A DNA stretch of 64,000 nucleotides from Roseibacillus persicicus (GCF_014651675.1 NZ_BMXI01000012.1:1-64000); one strand, 5' to 3'; shown: positions 1 through 8,318, numbered from the stretch's first letter. Notes: generated from the sequence alone by a model not told the origin. A program made the numbers and translations.

Positions 1-1
1 G

Positions 2-184
2 TTCTCCCCGAACCCTTACTCATCAAGGACCCGTTTTGACGAATTTCTTCAAAAAATCACCAAAAGCATTCAAGACAACTCTATGCAACTCGCCTATCTT
101 GGCAGACTAAACCCTCAGAAAAGCCTTTCTCCATCCCATCGAGCCAAGCCTTGGACTTGGCTTGCTCGCAAGAGGCTTCCCTGA
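2..184 (+). CDS. Possible 3' end of an unidentified protein (partial)
   Basis: A frame is open from the left edge of the window for 60 codons and stops at TGA 182-184. The translation has a natural-looking amphipathic stretch (TRFDEFLQKITKSIQDNSMQ) and then a basic tail. An open run of this length occurs by chance fairly often, so this is only a candidate gene tail. I do not recognise a family. It would end 36 bases before the next gene on the same strand. Confidence 0.25.
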   Translation, partial: FSPNPYSSRTRFDEFLQKITKSIQDNSMQLAYLGRLNPQKSLSPSHRAKPWTWLARKRLP

Positions 185-220
185 ACTAGAAGCATAGAAC
201 GGACCAAACCCCAAAAAACC

Positions 221-3007
221 ATGAAAAAAACGATATTAGCGCTTACGGCGTCTTTCGCAGCAACCATCTGCTTGTTTGCTCAGACAGATTACACTTGGAC
301 CGGAGCAGCCGATCCTGCGGACGGTGATTGGAACAATCCCGCCAACTGGGACGCAAACGGCGTCCCTGTCGACGATGCTCCCGGCGGAGCATTGAGCGTA
401 ACGCCAGGAAGCAACATCATCTTCAGCCCGACGGCGACAGCTTATCCCACGGTCAATGTTCCCACCATGGGCGGCAGCTACTCTGGTGACGCCACAGGAC
501 AGACTGCAATCTACGACAGTCCCTCCTATATTTTCCACACCCCCGGAACCTTTACTCTCCCGTCTCAAAACACTTGGTGGACCAACCTGAACCCGACCAC
601 CCGCGACATCATCGTTGTGGGAGACGGCGTCGGCCCGGCGGAAGAAGTGAACGTCACTATCGATGGCCTTGGCCAGCTTGGGCGCCATGGCGATGGTGTG
701 GTCAATTCGATCCGGGTGCGGCCAGACGGCACTCTCACCCTCCAGCCTGCAAGCGGCACGAACCTGGCTTGGGCTCGATCGAATCGAGTCACCCAGATGT
801 ATATCGATAACGCCCCGGTGGTCGTTACCTCTCCCGTCTCTGACCTCGACATTGCCAATTGTTTCATTCACTTCGAAACGATTGGCGGCTCCTTCACTGC
901 TCCGTTTGGTGGAGATATTGGAGCGGACATTGTGGCAGTGGAATCTCTTTTTGGAGATGACTTCACAGCAGCCTCCGGAGTCAGCCTCGAGGCAACCGAC
1001 AATTTGGACGGGACCTTTACGGTCACTGCTGTGACCCCTCCAGTAGTTGAACGTAATTTTTGGACCGGGATCAATGGCAACGATTGGGATACCAGCACGA
1101 CTGCCAACTTCACCTTGAATTCTCCGTCCGAAGCCTTGATCTCAGGGACTTTCGCCGACGTAATTGCGGGCTCGGGAGTTCCCACCTTTGCCGATACCTA
1201 CGCCGCCGGAGGTTCAACCCCGGCAGTTGCCACAGCGACCGTCAATATTCCTGCCGGCCAAGTCGTTGAGGCTGGCCTCATCGAGTTCATCAACGTGTCG
1301 GTCCCCTACGTGGTCGCCAGCAACGACGCGGTAGGGATCAGCGATCCCGATGCTTCCGAAGATACCTTTGTTGATATCTCGGCAGGCGGAACCGTGACTT
1401 TGCTTGGACAGCATGAATACTTTGGCGACACCACTCTCTCAAACGGCAGCACTCTAATCCTGGGAAACAGCACCGCCGTGGGAGAACTGCTCAATAGTCC
1501 AGTCGCCATTCTCACCGATAGTAACGTTATTTACGATACCTCTGCGGCTACCGAGACGGTAATCATTTCGACTGCATCCATCTACTCGGGTTCGGGAGAT
1601 TTCGAGAAAATCGGTGCAGGCACTCTAGCGTTCGATAGCTTTGCAGGCTACTCCGGTAGCACGACTATCACCGAAGGGACTTTGGTCATGAACGCCAACT
1701 CCAACTCGTCATCGTTCGATATCGCCAGTGGCAGCACTTTGGAAATTGGGGTTGCGGGCGGAACCACCAGCTTCCCGACGTCGACCTTTACGGGATCGGG
1801 CACTATCCGAAAAACCGGAGAGGGAACGATTCGCTGGGGAAAAGAGGTTGGCACTTTCAACCTCAATGAAGACGCTCTGATCGATGTGCAGGGGGGCACC
1901 TTCATTGGTGGCTCAAATGCCAACGAAAACTGGGCGAACAATCTTTGCGACCTGAACCTTGCCGCAGGTGCTCTTTTCGCCGGAACCGAGGCCAACGTTG
2001 TCTTCGACACCCTTACCGGTGAAGGAACCTTCAGAACCGGCTTCGAAGCGGCAGGCTACGTGCAAGCCACGATCGGAGTGTCCAATGGAGACGCGACCTT
2101 TAATGGTGCTATCATTGACACCCCTTCATCCGGCACCGAAGTCCTTCGCACAGGCAATATCCGTAAAATCGGAACCGGGACGCAAATCCTCGCCGGGGAG
2201 AATACCTACACTGGTAACACCGTGATTGAAGATGGAACCCTGACCTTCACCAGCACGACGAGCAGTCTCATCTTCGCCCCCGGTGCCAACAACGTCAGCA
2301 ATGCCGTTTTGGGAGGCGAGCTCACGAGTGGAGCGGTCAATTTGGATGGAAAGATTCTCTTCGACCTCTCAGGGGCCGAAAAGATTGATGGCAACAGTTG
2401 GGTGATCGTGGAAAACGAATTCCTCGACGAAACCTATGGAGCCACCTTCTCGGTGGGAGCTCTGGGTGGACCTGACTTCGTCGAAAGTCCTGCTGACTCG
2501 GGAGTATGGGTCTACGATACTGCTGATGCCGACTCGACTGTATGGACCTTCCAAGAAGGCACCGGCCTTCTAACAGTCGAATCGACTTTCGAAGGTTTCT
2601 CCTACGCCACTTGGGCCGCGGACTTCCCCTCTCTGGATGGAACCAGCCCAGAAGATGATAGTGATGGAGACGGAATCGCCAATGTTCTGGAATACGTTCT
2701 GAACGGTGATCCCGAGGTTGCTGATACGTCCATTCTTCCGACCTATGACATCTCAGGAGCTGACCTTGTCTTTTCCTTTGACCGCTTGGAAATTTCCGAC
2801 ATGGATGTCGACCTCCTCTTCCAATACAGCACTGATTTGCAACCCGACAATTGGACCGATGTTTTTGTCAGTGGTGTTGCTGACCCTGAGGTAACGGTCG
2901 GAGAGGCAGTCGATGGAGTTCAGGCCATCTCGGTCGCCATTAGCAAGACGCTCGGCGAACCCGACGGAAAGCTCTTCGTGCGCCTCAATGCGACCTTGCT
3001 CGAATAG
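221..3007 (+). CDS. Secreted autotransporter-associated beta-strand repeat protein
   Basis: This 928-residue protein starts with a signal peptide (basic MKK, a hydrophobic core, cleavage after about residue 20). The body is rich in Gly, Thr, Ser and Asn and carries repeats of the autotransporter-associated beta-strand type, for example 'GAGTLAF...TTITEGTL', 'GEGTIRW' and 'GTGTQILAGENTYTGNTVIEDGTL'. Such repeats form a right-handed beta-helix. No C-terminal beta-barrel and no PEP-CTERM anchor is visible, so it is not a classical autotransporter. The last 150 or so residues form a separate module that opens with an acidic DSDGDGIANVLEYVLNGD segment, which probably binds calcium, and ends in beta-rich sequence. 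This is typical of large Verrucomicrobiota exoproteins. A surface or matrix role is inferred; no enzymatic motif is seen. A hairpin terminator follows. Confidence 0.85.
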   Translation: MKKTILALTASFAATICLFAQTDYTWTGAADPADGDWNNPANWDANGVPVDDAPGGALSVTPGSNIIFSPTATAYPTVNVPTMGGSYSGDATGQTAIYDSPSYIFHTPGTFTLPSQNTWWTNLNPTTRDIIVVGDGVGPAEEVNVTIDGLGQLGRHGDGVVNSIRVRPDGTLTLQPASGTNLAWARSNRVTQMYIDNAPVVVTSPVSDLDIANCFIHFETIGGSFTAPFGGDIGADIVAVESLFGDDFTAASGVSLEATDNLDGTFTVTAVTPPVVERNFWTGINGNDWDTSTTANFTLNSPSEALISGTFADVIAGSGVPTFADTYAAGGSTPAVATATVNIPAGQVVEAGLIEFINVSVPYVVASNDAVGISDPDASEDTFVDISAGGTVTLLGQHEYFGDTTLSNGSTLILGNSTAVGELLNSPVAILTDSNVIYDTSAATETVIISTASIYSGSGDFEKIGAGTLAFDSFAGYSGSTTITEGTLVMNANSNSSSFDIASGSTLEIGVAGGTTSFPTSTFTGSGTIRKTGEGTIRWGKEVGTFNLNEDALIDVQGGTFIGGSNANENWANNLCDLNLAAGALFAGTEANVVFDTLTGEGTFRTGFEAAGYVQATIGVSNGDATFNGAIIDTPSSGTEVLRTGNIRKIGTGTQILAGENTYTGNTVIEDGTLTFTSTTSSLIFAPGANNVSNAVLGGELTSGAVNLDGKILFDLSGAEKIDGNSWVIVENEFLDETYGATFSVGALGGPDFVESPADSGVWVYDTADADSTVWTFQEGTGLLTVESTFEGFSYATWAADFPSLDGTSPEDDSDGDGIANVLEYVLNGDPEVADTSILPTYDISGADLVFSFDRLEISDMDVDLLFQYSTDLQPDNWTDVFVSGVADPEVTVGEAVDGVQAISVAISKTLGEPDGKLFVRLNATLLE

Positions 3008-3056
3008 AGATTAATCCGGAGGGTCACTCGAACTCTCTTGTTTTCGCAGAAATCCG

Positions 3057-3095
3057 CGAGCCGCTTTCCTTCGGGATTGCGGCTCGTTTTTTTTT
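3057..3095 (+). terminator. Rho-independent terminator after the beta-helix gene
   Basis: A perfect 8-base stem (CGAGCCGC / GCGGCTCG) with a 14-base loop is followed directly by nine T residues. It lies 50 bases after the stop codon of the upstream plus-strand gene. Confidence 0.85.
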
Positions 3096-3134
3096 CACCT
3101 TCAGGCTAACAACAGAAAAGAGCCAAAGGACTTC

Positions 3135-4097
3135 TTATTCGATCTTCCTCAAGAGCGCGGCCCAATTCAGACTTTCCCTTGCGGGGTCATACTGCTCTTT
3201 CTTGAGGCTGACCGCTCTCTTGAGTTCCTGATAGAAGCCCTGATCGCTCTCGGCCTTTGCCATAAGCTTGGACAAGCCCACAAGATCGTGGGGCTCGAAA
3301 TATCCCGGATAGTCTTCACCGAGCAATCCAACCACCCCGTCAATCCGAGTTGCAAGAATGGGTGTGCCTGCCACCACCGCTTCGCCAACTACTGCCGGGC
3401 CGCCTTCCGAAGTCGAGCTGAGAACCATTAGATCACTTTCACTAATGAGCCGTTGCGCTTCGACTCTTCCCAATTCGCCCAACCATTGATAACGGGGATT
3501 GAGAAATCTCTCATCCTCAATCTCGCGGAGAAACCTCTCTTCCAATATAGCGCCCGCTTGCCGAATCTGAATCGCAGACTCGAAGTCGAGAAGCCTGGAG
3601 GCCAACGCGGTGAGCATCGGGTCCTTTTCTTCGCGGAAATGACCGACCACGCAAACCTGAAAGCCCGACCTCTCTCCCCGTTCCCCAGCTTCAGGTAGAG
3701 GCCTCACGCTTTGGATGATGACCTCTGTCTTTTTCTGAAATTCAGGCGAAAGCACGGCCTTTGCTCTTTCCTGCAATACGACTATTCGATCGGCCCACGT
3801 GAGAGCCTGGTTCCACTCCTCCGAATCCCGGCGATTGAGATCTGTGCCAGTAACTACCACGACGAGCTTGCCCTGTCCGGACCGATGAAAGCGCGAGATG
3901 GCCGGAAAGCTCTTTACCGCATTCAAGGCAATCAACACCTCGCAATCTGCCAACCCATCCGCAGGCAAGAGCTCGACGCGATGGCCTTGATTGGCTAAAA
4001 ACTTAAGCAAGCGCTGAGCGGTGCGCAAATTCCCGGTTCCTATGCCATGGTTGGGAGGAATTGTGATGCCGATGTGCCGGGGTGGAGAACTAATCAT
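3135..4097 (-). CDS. SenB-like glycosyltransferase (TIGR04348 family, selenosugar synthase type)
   Basis: A glycosyltransferase with a GT4-like GT-B fold, 320 residues from the ATG at 4097; an upstream start at 4154 would run further into the fur-like gene. Segments match what I recall of the TIGR04348 family, which includes SenB: 'LVVVVTGTDLNRR', 'ADRIVVLQERA', 'VVGHFREEKDP', 'YQWLGELGRVEAQRLI', 'SEGGPAVVGEAVVAGTPILA' and 'LLGEDYPGYF'. Characterised SenB joins selenophosphate to a UDP-sugar, making a selenosugar for selenoneine synthesis. The SenA and SenC (SelD-like) partners are not in this window, so the substrate here is inferred. The chosen start overlaps the stop of the preceding fur-like gene by 8 bases, which suggests one transcript. 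There is no signal peptide, so the protein should be cytoplasmic. Family is likely; exact reaction is uncertain. Confidence 0.7.
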   Translation of the reverse strand: MISSPPRHIGITIPPNHGIGTGNLRTAQRLLKFLANQGHRVELLPADGLADCEVLIALNAVKSFPAISRFHRSGQGKLVVVVTGTDLNRRDSEEWNQALTWADRIVVLQERAKAVLSPEFQKKTEVIIQSVRPLPEAGERGERSGFQVCVVGHFREEKDPMLTALASRLLDFESAIQIRQAGAILEERFLREIEDERFLNPRYQWLGELGRVEAQRLISESDLMVLSSTSEGGPAVVGEAVVAGTPILATRIDGVVGLLGEDYPGYFEPHDLVGLSKLMAKAESDQGFYQELKRAVSLKKEQYDPARESLNWAALLRKIE

Positions 4098-4539
4098 TGC
4101 AATTGGGGCAAACACCGTAGATCTCAAGTTCGTGATACAATTGGGTGTATCCACTTGTTTTGGCGACTTCGTTCTCCAGCTCCCTCACCGGACAGTCAAC
4201 TTTGAGCAGCTCCACCGAACCACACTCTTTGCAAATCAGGTAGTCGTGATGTCCGCCGGGCATTGCCAGAGTGAAAAATGCCGCGCGCTCGTGCAGCCCC
4301 AGACGGCGGACCAATCCATGCTCCCCCAGACGATTCAAAAGACGGAAGAGTGTCGTGCGGTCACAAATTCCCGCAACCGAGGGCACCTTCTCCAACTCGG
4401 ACAACGGCATGGGGGTCCCCGCAGCAGCCATCGCTTCAACGACGGCCTCCAAGGCCTTGGTTTTCCTCAACCCTGATTCCTTGGCTCTCGCCAGAATAGT
4501 ATCAGCGCAGACATAGTGCCCGTGTTCGCAGCGGTCCAT
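4090..4539 (-). CDS. Fur-family metal-responsive transcriptional regulator
   Basis: A 149-residue protein with the Fur layout: an N-terminal winged helix ('LRKTKALEAVVEAMAAAG' and 'CDRTTLFRLLNRLGEHGLV' around the recognition helix), then the dimerisation and metal-binding region with 'GGHHDYLICKECGSVE' and a C-terminal CPNC pair. The two CxxC pairs (CKEC and CPNC) would hold the structural zinc. An unusual extra Cys/His cluster (CEHGHYVC) lies at the extreme N terminus. Whether it senses iron (Fur), zinc (Zur) or something else cannot be told from the sequence. It is followed with overlap by the SenB-like gene, so it may control that gene or itself. It lies 64 bases after the L,D-transpeptidase gene. 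Confidence 0.85.
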   Translation of the reverse strand: MDRCEHGHYVCADTILARAKESGLRKTKALEAVVEAMAAAGTPMPLSELEKVPSVAGICDRTTLFRLLNRLGEHGLVRRLGLHERAAFFTLAMPGGHHDYLICKECGSVELLKVDCPVRELENEVAKTSGYTQLYHELEIYGVCPNCND

Positions 4540-4603
4540 GCCAGAGAGTTGGCTCGGAACGCCCTCATTTCAACACAGAAGGATCTGTTGCGGTCGAATC
4601 ATG

Positions 4604-5335
4604 TCACGATTCCCCTCGAATGGGACCGAACTGATAGCGCTTTTCCCGCACCTCCACATTGGGCGGCACTTTCTTTTCCTCAAACCAGTCGTAACCGGAT
4701 TGCAGCTCTTTCCAAAAGGATTCCCACCGGTGCCCTTCAGCACGCTTCATCCTCTCGACGCTCATCCGGAAGGGAAAACAATGAACTCGGAAAAAAGGTT
4801 GCCCGTTTTTCAAAGCCGCATTGCACAGGGTATAGATCTCCTCAATCTTCTCATCAGTCATCGCGAAACAGCCAATGGACTGGCGGTCACCATGAACCAT
4901 GATGAAAGTCCCCGTCCGTCCGTGGGCCCGGTCATAGGCATTGGGATACCCAATATTAAATGACAGGTGGAACGCGCTTCGTGGATTCATCGCGGAGGAA
5001 GGGACGAAGTAAAAGCCTTCCGGAGCCTGTCGATCGCCCTCCGCGAGCTTGGGGCCAAGTTCGCCCGACATCGCCGCGATGGGATAAGTGCGAAAAAGCT
5101 GATAGAGGTCACCCTTTTTCAACCAGAGCTCCAATTCCCGCTCCTCCTTGAAGACGCGGATGAAAACCGGACTCCCCATCGAAAGGCCAGCCCCCTCCAG
5201 GTTCTCACTGAGGGTTGGCCCCACCCGCAATGCAACCTTCGCAGCCCGATCCTCATCACCATTCACAGCCGCCAGAGTGGCGAGGCAAAGCACAAAGCCA
5301 AGCACAACCCTTTTCAGCAACCTCTTTCCCATCAT
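4604..5335 (-). CDS. YafK-type L,D-transpeptidase family protein
   Basis: From the tandem ATGs at 5335 and 5332 the protein begins with a good signal peptide (MMGKRLLKR plus a hydrophobic stretch); an in-frame start at 5401 would add 22 unlikely residues. The YkuD catalytic signature is present: His148 in 'IMVHGD' and Cys156 in 'SIGCFAM'. Spacing and surroundings match the YafK branch more than classical YkuD enzymes. YafK (DpaA) of E. coli detaches Braun lipoprotein from peptidoglycan, so this relative may cut or form peptidoglycan links to diaminopimelate; that is inference. It follows the exbD-like gene and is probably co-transcribed with it. Periplasmic location is expected. Confidence 0.8.
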   Translation of the reverse strand: MMGKRLLKRVVLGFVLCLATLAAVNGDEDRAAKVALRVGPTLSENLEGAGLSMGSPVFIRVFKEERELELWLKKGDLYQLFRTYPIAAMSGELGPKLAEGDRQAPEGFYFVPSSAMNPRSAFHLSFNIGYPNAYDRAHGRTGTFIMVHGDRQSIGCFAMTDEKIEEIYTLCNAALKNGQPFFRVHCFPFRMSVERMKRAEGHRWESFWKELQSGYDWFEEKKVPPNVEVREKRYQFGPIRGES

Positions 5336-5403
5336 TCCTGAACTATAGCGCTTGATTGGGGGCTTCGTAAATCCCTCTCTCTGTCGCCAGGTTCCGACCA
5401 CTT

Positions 5404-5832
5404 CTAGTGCTGGCAGATTCCAATCTCGTCGAAACCTTCGCCCCGGAGACAGTTGAGCACATCCATAAAGCGCTGGTAGTCCGCTCCCTGCGCCACGTCG
5501 AGTTCGACCGTTTGGTTAGCCACCCGCAAAAGCGCGAGATGCTCAGCCAAACGCGGAAGCTCGCGCCCATCGCTGGTCGCACCCACCTCTTCAGCGAAAG
5601 GCTGGCCCGCATGCAAAATCACCCGGTTGTCACTTTCGATTCGGACTTCGATAGGAGCCAACTCGCTCGCAAGTCCGCTACCCGGCAAGGTCAGGGGCAT
5701 ATCCTGCTCTTTGGCAAACAAAGTGGTAGTCACCAAAAAATAAATCAGTAGCAAAAAACTGATATCCACCAACGAACTGACATCCACTCGCGGTTGCGCT
5801 AAAATTTCTCCGATTTCTTTCCTTCTTCTCAT
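5404..5832 (-). CDS. ExbD/TolR-family biopolymer transport protein (orphan)
   Basis: About 142 residues from the ATG at 5832 (a TTG at 5844 is also in frame). It has a short cytoplasmic N terminus, one transmembrane helix with the conserved Asp of the family ('VDVSSLVDISFLLLIYFLV'), and a periplasmic domain of about 100 residues. ExbD/TolR proteins form a proton-driven stator with ExbB/TolQ. No exbB or tolQ gene is adjacent; the only one in the window is about 41 kb away beside its own exbD. The downstream neighbour is the YafK-like gene. It either uses a distant ExbB or works differently. Confidence 0.85.
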   Translation of the reverse strand: MRRRKEIGEILAQPRVDVSSLVDISFLLLIYFLVTTTLFAKEQDMPLTLPGSGLASELAPIEVRIESDNRVILHAGQPFAEEVGATSDGRELPRLAEHLALLRVANQTVELDVAQGADYQRFMDVLNCLRGEGFDEIGICQH

Positions 5833-5879
5833 ACCTGGAAACAACGGCCAGGCGGGAACAAGAATTAGAAAGAATTTCG

Positions 5880-6329
5880 CTACCCGCGTTTCAGGGCGAC
5901 AAAAGCTCCTTCCAACTCCCCAACAAGATCTCCCTCGCAGAACAAACGGGCTTGCACCACCAGACGCGCTCGCCCACGCCGCTCATAGAGCTTAAGAAAA
6001 CGCAGCCACGCTTCCTCGTCCACATAGGTGCAGACCGCTTCGAAATCCTTGTCGAACGGGAGAAGGTATTCCATCGAGTTACGTTGAATCACCAATTCGC
6101 AATTCAAGCCAGCTTCCCGCAAGCGCACATGCATCAGGCTCCAGGCAGCAAGAATAGCCACTGCGGATGCGCTCCCGCCAAAGACCGTTGCCTGATGATT
6201 GATATTTGGTTCGAAGAGAGCATTGAGCCGAACCTCACTGGACGAGGCCTGCAGCGCAGTCACCCCCATGGCCGCACTCAGCGGAATATGGAGATGAAGA
6301 TAATTAGTCAATTCATCGACCGTTATCAT
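5880..6329 (-). CDS. YiiD C-terminal-type hotdog thioesterase
   Basis: A 149-residue protein resembling the hotdog thioesterase domain found at the C terminus of YiiD ('LHIPLSAAMGVTAL', 'NINHQATVFGGSASAVAILAAWSL'). Members of this group probably hydrolyse acyl-CoA or acyl-ACP thioesters; the substrate is unknown. Its ATG overlaps the TGA stop of the upstream PAP2 gene (ATGA at 6329-6326), so the two are translationally coupled. A longer in-frame reading towards 6560 only shadows the PAP2 gene. Coupling to a membrane phosphatase suggests a role in lipid metabolism, which is inference. Confidence 0.8.
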   Translation of the reverse strand: MITVDELTNYLHLHIPLSAAMGVTALQASSSEVRLNALFEPNINHQATVFGGSASAVAILAAWSLMHVRLREAGLNCELVIQRNSMEYLLPFDKDFEAVCTYVDEEAWLRFLKLYERRGRARLVVQARLFCEGDLVGELEGAFVALKRG

Positions 6330-7102
6330 TCCATCACCTCCCGCTCCCCTCGCATCGCCCCCCAAAACCAACCTATCAGCGTCCCCAATGCCGCGCCGGA
6401 CAAGACATCGGTCGGCCAGTGATAATTGCCATAGATTCGCGACCAGCCCACGATGGAGGCAAAGATAAGAAGTGGAACCAGAGCCCTCCGAAACCGTAGT
6501 CCCAGTGCAATGCAACTGGCCCAGACCGCTGCCGAATGTCCACTGGGGTAACCTCTCCACCCCCCTTTGAAGGTGATCCCGCGGAAGTCATAGGCAGTTT
6601 GCGCTTCTTCACTTTTTGCTAGGGTAGAAGGACGGGGACGCCCGGAAAAGGTCTTCAGAGTTTGCACTGTCACTCCGGCCATTGCTCCCGCCAAAAAGAA
6701 AGCCAACCCAGCGCGTCGCCAGTGAACCTTCTTCTTCCAAAAGCCGTATCCGAGCAAAGCCAAGCCCCCAAAAAAATTAAACCAAAGAAAATCCGAGTAG
6801 ACCCGCAACCACTTGCAAAAAGCCACAAGCCCTTCCTGATTCGGTGCGATCACCCTTTTCACATTCAGGTCAGCTCCGCTACGACCTTGAATCCAAAGCA
6901 GGAGCGGCTCGTCGAACCATCCGAATAGGAGCCAAGTCATTGCGACCCATCCTAACAGAAAGAGGAGGCCACGCTTGAACCCCGAGTTCCAACGCCAGGC
7001 AAAATCGGCCCAACAGGCCTTCCAATCTGCAGTGAATTGCGACACGGACTGAATGGAACCGATGAAACGCTCTCGCACCAGTCCAGAACGTGACAGAAGC
7101 AA
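6326..7102 (-). CDS. PAP2-family membrane phosphatase
   Basis: An integral membrane protein of up to 258 residues. It carries the three-part PAP2 phosphatase signature: 'KTFSGRPRPS', 'YPSGHSA' with the catalytic His, and 'SRIYGNYHWPTDV' with the nucleophilic His. Several hydrophobic helices surround these motifs. Such enzymes remove phosphate from undecaprenyl pyrophosphate, phosphatidic acid or lipid A; which applies here is not visible. The outermost start is TTG at 7102 and a GTG at 7078 is an alternative, so the N terminus is uncertain. It is the first gene of a leftward run and is coupled to the thioesterase by an ATGA overlap. A second PAP2 gene diverges from the same point. Confidence 0.85.
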   Translation of the reverse strand: MLLSRSGLVRERFIGSIQSVSQFTADWKACWADFAWRWNSGFKRGLLFLLGWVAMTWLLFGWFDEPLLLWIQGRSGADLNVKRVIAPNQEGLVAFCKWLRVYSDFLWFNFFGGLALLGYGFWKKKVHWRRAGLAFFLAGAMAGVTVQTLKTFSGRPRPSTLAKSEEAQTAYDFRGITFKGGWRGYPSGHSAAVWASCIALGLRFRRALVPLLIFASIVGWSRIYGNYHWPTDVLSGAALGTLIGWFWGAMRGEREVME

Positions 7103-7116
7103 GCAGGGTGACCAAA

Positions 7117-8289
7117 GTGACTGCTGACAAGTGGCCCCAAGCGAGTCAAACTCTGGTCGTGCGCGCCGCTATCTACCTACCCATCGCCATTCTGGCCGCT
7201 CTTTCCCTGCCTTTCCTATTCTCCGACCTCGACCTCGCGCTTCAGGAGCCTTTTTACGGAGGTGACAATCGATGGCCGGTTGGCGATTCCCCCATTTGGC
7301 GTTTCTTTTACACCATCGGTCCCGTCCCAGCCATTCTGCTCGGGGTCGTCTCCATCTTCACCCTCATGCTAGGCTTTGGAAATCAGAGCTTGGCAAAATA
7401 CCGAAAGCTCAGCGCTTACTTCTTCTTCGTATTACTCATTGGGGCCGGTCTCATTACCAACTCCATATTGAAGGACCAGTGGGGGCGCCCCCGCCCCAAG
7501 CAAGTGACCGCTTTCGACGGAACAGAAAGCTTCGAGCGACTGCTCCACTACGAACCCGAATCAACAGGAAAGTCTTTTCCCTGTGGCCATGCCACCGTCG
7601 GATTTTACTTCTTGGCCCTGGTTCCCCTCTTGAAAGGTCGGCGTCGGTGGTGGGCTCTCATTCTCTCGCTTTTGTTGGGCCTCCTCATCGGCATTGCAAG
7701 GATGACCCAAGGAGGGCATTTTGCCTCCGACGTCATCTGGGCCGCCGCAGTGATGTGGTTCACTTCGCTGCTTTTCTACAAACTCCTTCGACTTGACCAA
7801 TCCCTCTACTGGCAAGCAAAAGAAGGGACCAAGCCCCTGCCCAAATGGGTTCGCTGGGCTTCCGCTCCGGTCGTGGTCTTGATTCTTGCTCTGGTTGGAA
7901 CCATTTGGCCCTACGACAAAAGACTCACCGCAACCCCAGACGACCTCCCGCCTCTGGAAGAATTGCGTTTGGATTTCAATGGAGAGGACATTCTTGAAAT
8001 CGTGCCGGGCAAAGAGTTTTCCATCACAAGCTTCACCGATGGTCATCGCGCGCCCAAGAGCCGGCTGCGGGCAAGCAGCACCTTCACCGACGGTCCACCC
8101 ACCATCCGCGTCGACTATCGACGGGAGGGCTTTTTCTCCGAGCTCAATGTTCGCACCGTCGTTACGGTGCCCGAGGGGCTTTCCTTAACGATCGTAGGGA
8201 GCGAAGAACTGACTCGTCTTGTTCTTCCCAAAGAAGGAATCGAGCCCCAGCTGGAGCTCTCCCCGGAGACCAAGGTCCTGAAGCGCTAA
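7117..8289 (+). CDS. LpxE-like PAP2 phosphatase with C-terminal periplasmic domain
   Basis: A membrane phosphatase of about 390 residues. The PAP2 motifs are 'KDQWGRPRPKQ', 'SFPCGHATVGF' and 'RMTQGGHFASDV', a variant close to LpxE-type lipid A or phosphatidylglycerol-phosphate phosphatases. After the last membrane helix ('VVVLILALVGTIWPY') about 120 residues form a beta-rich, probably periplasmic domain ('TFTDGPPTIRVDYRREGFFS', 'NVRTVVTVPEGLSLTIVGS') that is not part of standard PAP2 proteins. The start is ambiguous: GTG 7090, 7108 and 7117 are all in frame. 7117 is preferred because AGGG lies 8 bases upstream and overlap with the divergent PAP2 gene is avoided. lysA follows after 75 bases. 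Confidence 0.8.
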   Translation: MTADKWPQASQTLVVRAAIYLPIAILAALSLPFLFSDLDLALQEPFYGGDNRWPVGDSPIWRFFYTIGPVPAILLGVVSIFTLMLGFGNQSLAKYRKLSAYFFFVLLIGAGLITNSILKDQWGRPRPKQVTAFDGTESFERLLHYEPESTGKSFPCGHATVGFYFLALVPLLKGRRRWWALILSLLLGLLIGIARMTQGGHFASDVIWAAAVMWFTSLLFYKLLRLDQSLYWQAKEGTKPLPKWVRWASAPVVVLILALVGTIWPYDKRLTATPDDLPPLEELRLDFNGEDILEIVPGKEFSITSFTDGHRAPKSRLRASSTFTDGPPTIRVDYRREGFFSELNVRTVVTVPEGLSLTIVGSEELTRLVLPKEGIEPQLELSPETKVLKR

Positions 8290-8318
8290 AGTCAGTTCCG
8301 CAAAGACAACTTCCCCTC

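Noticed and set aside
142-162. Inverted repeat AGCCAAG / CTTGGCT before the first gene
   Set aside because: Seven-base stem without a T run, lying inside a possible upstream reading frame; not enough to call a terminator or operator.
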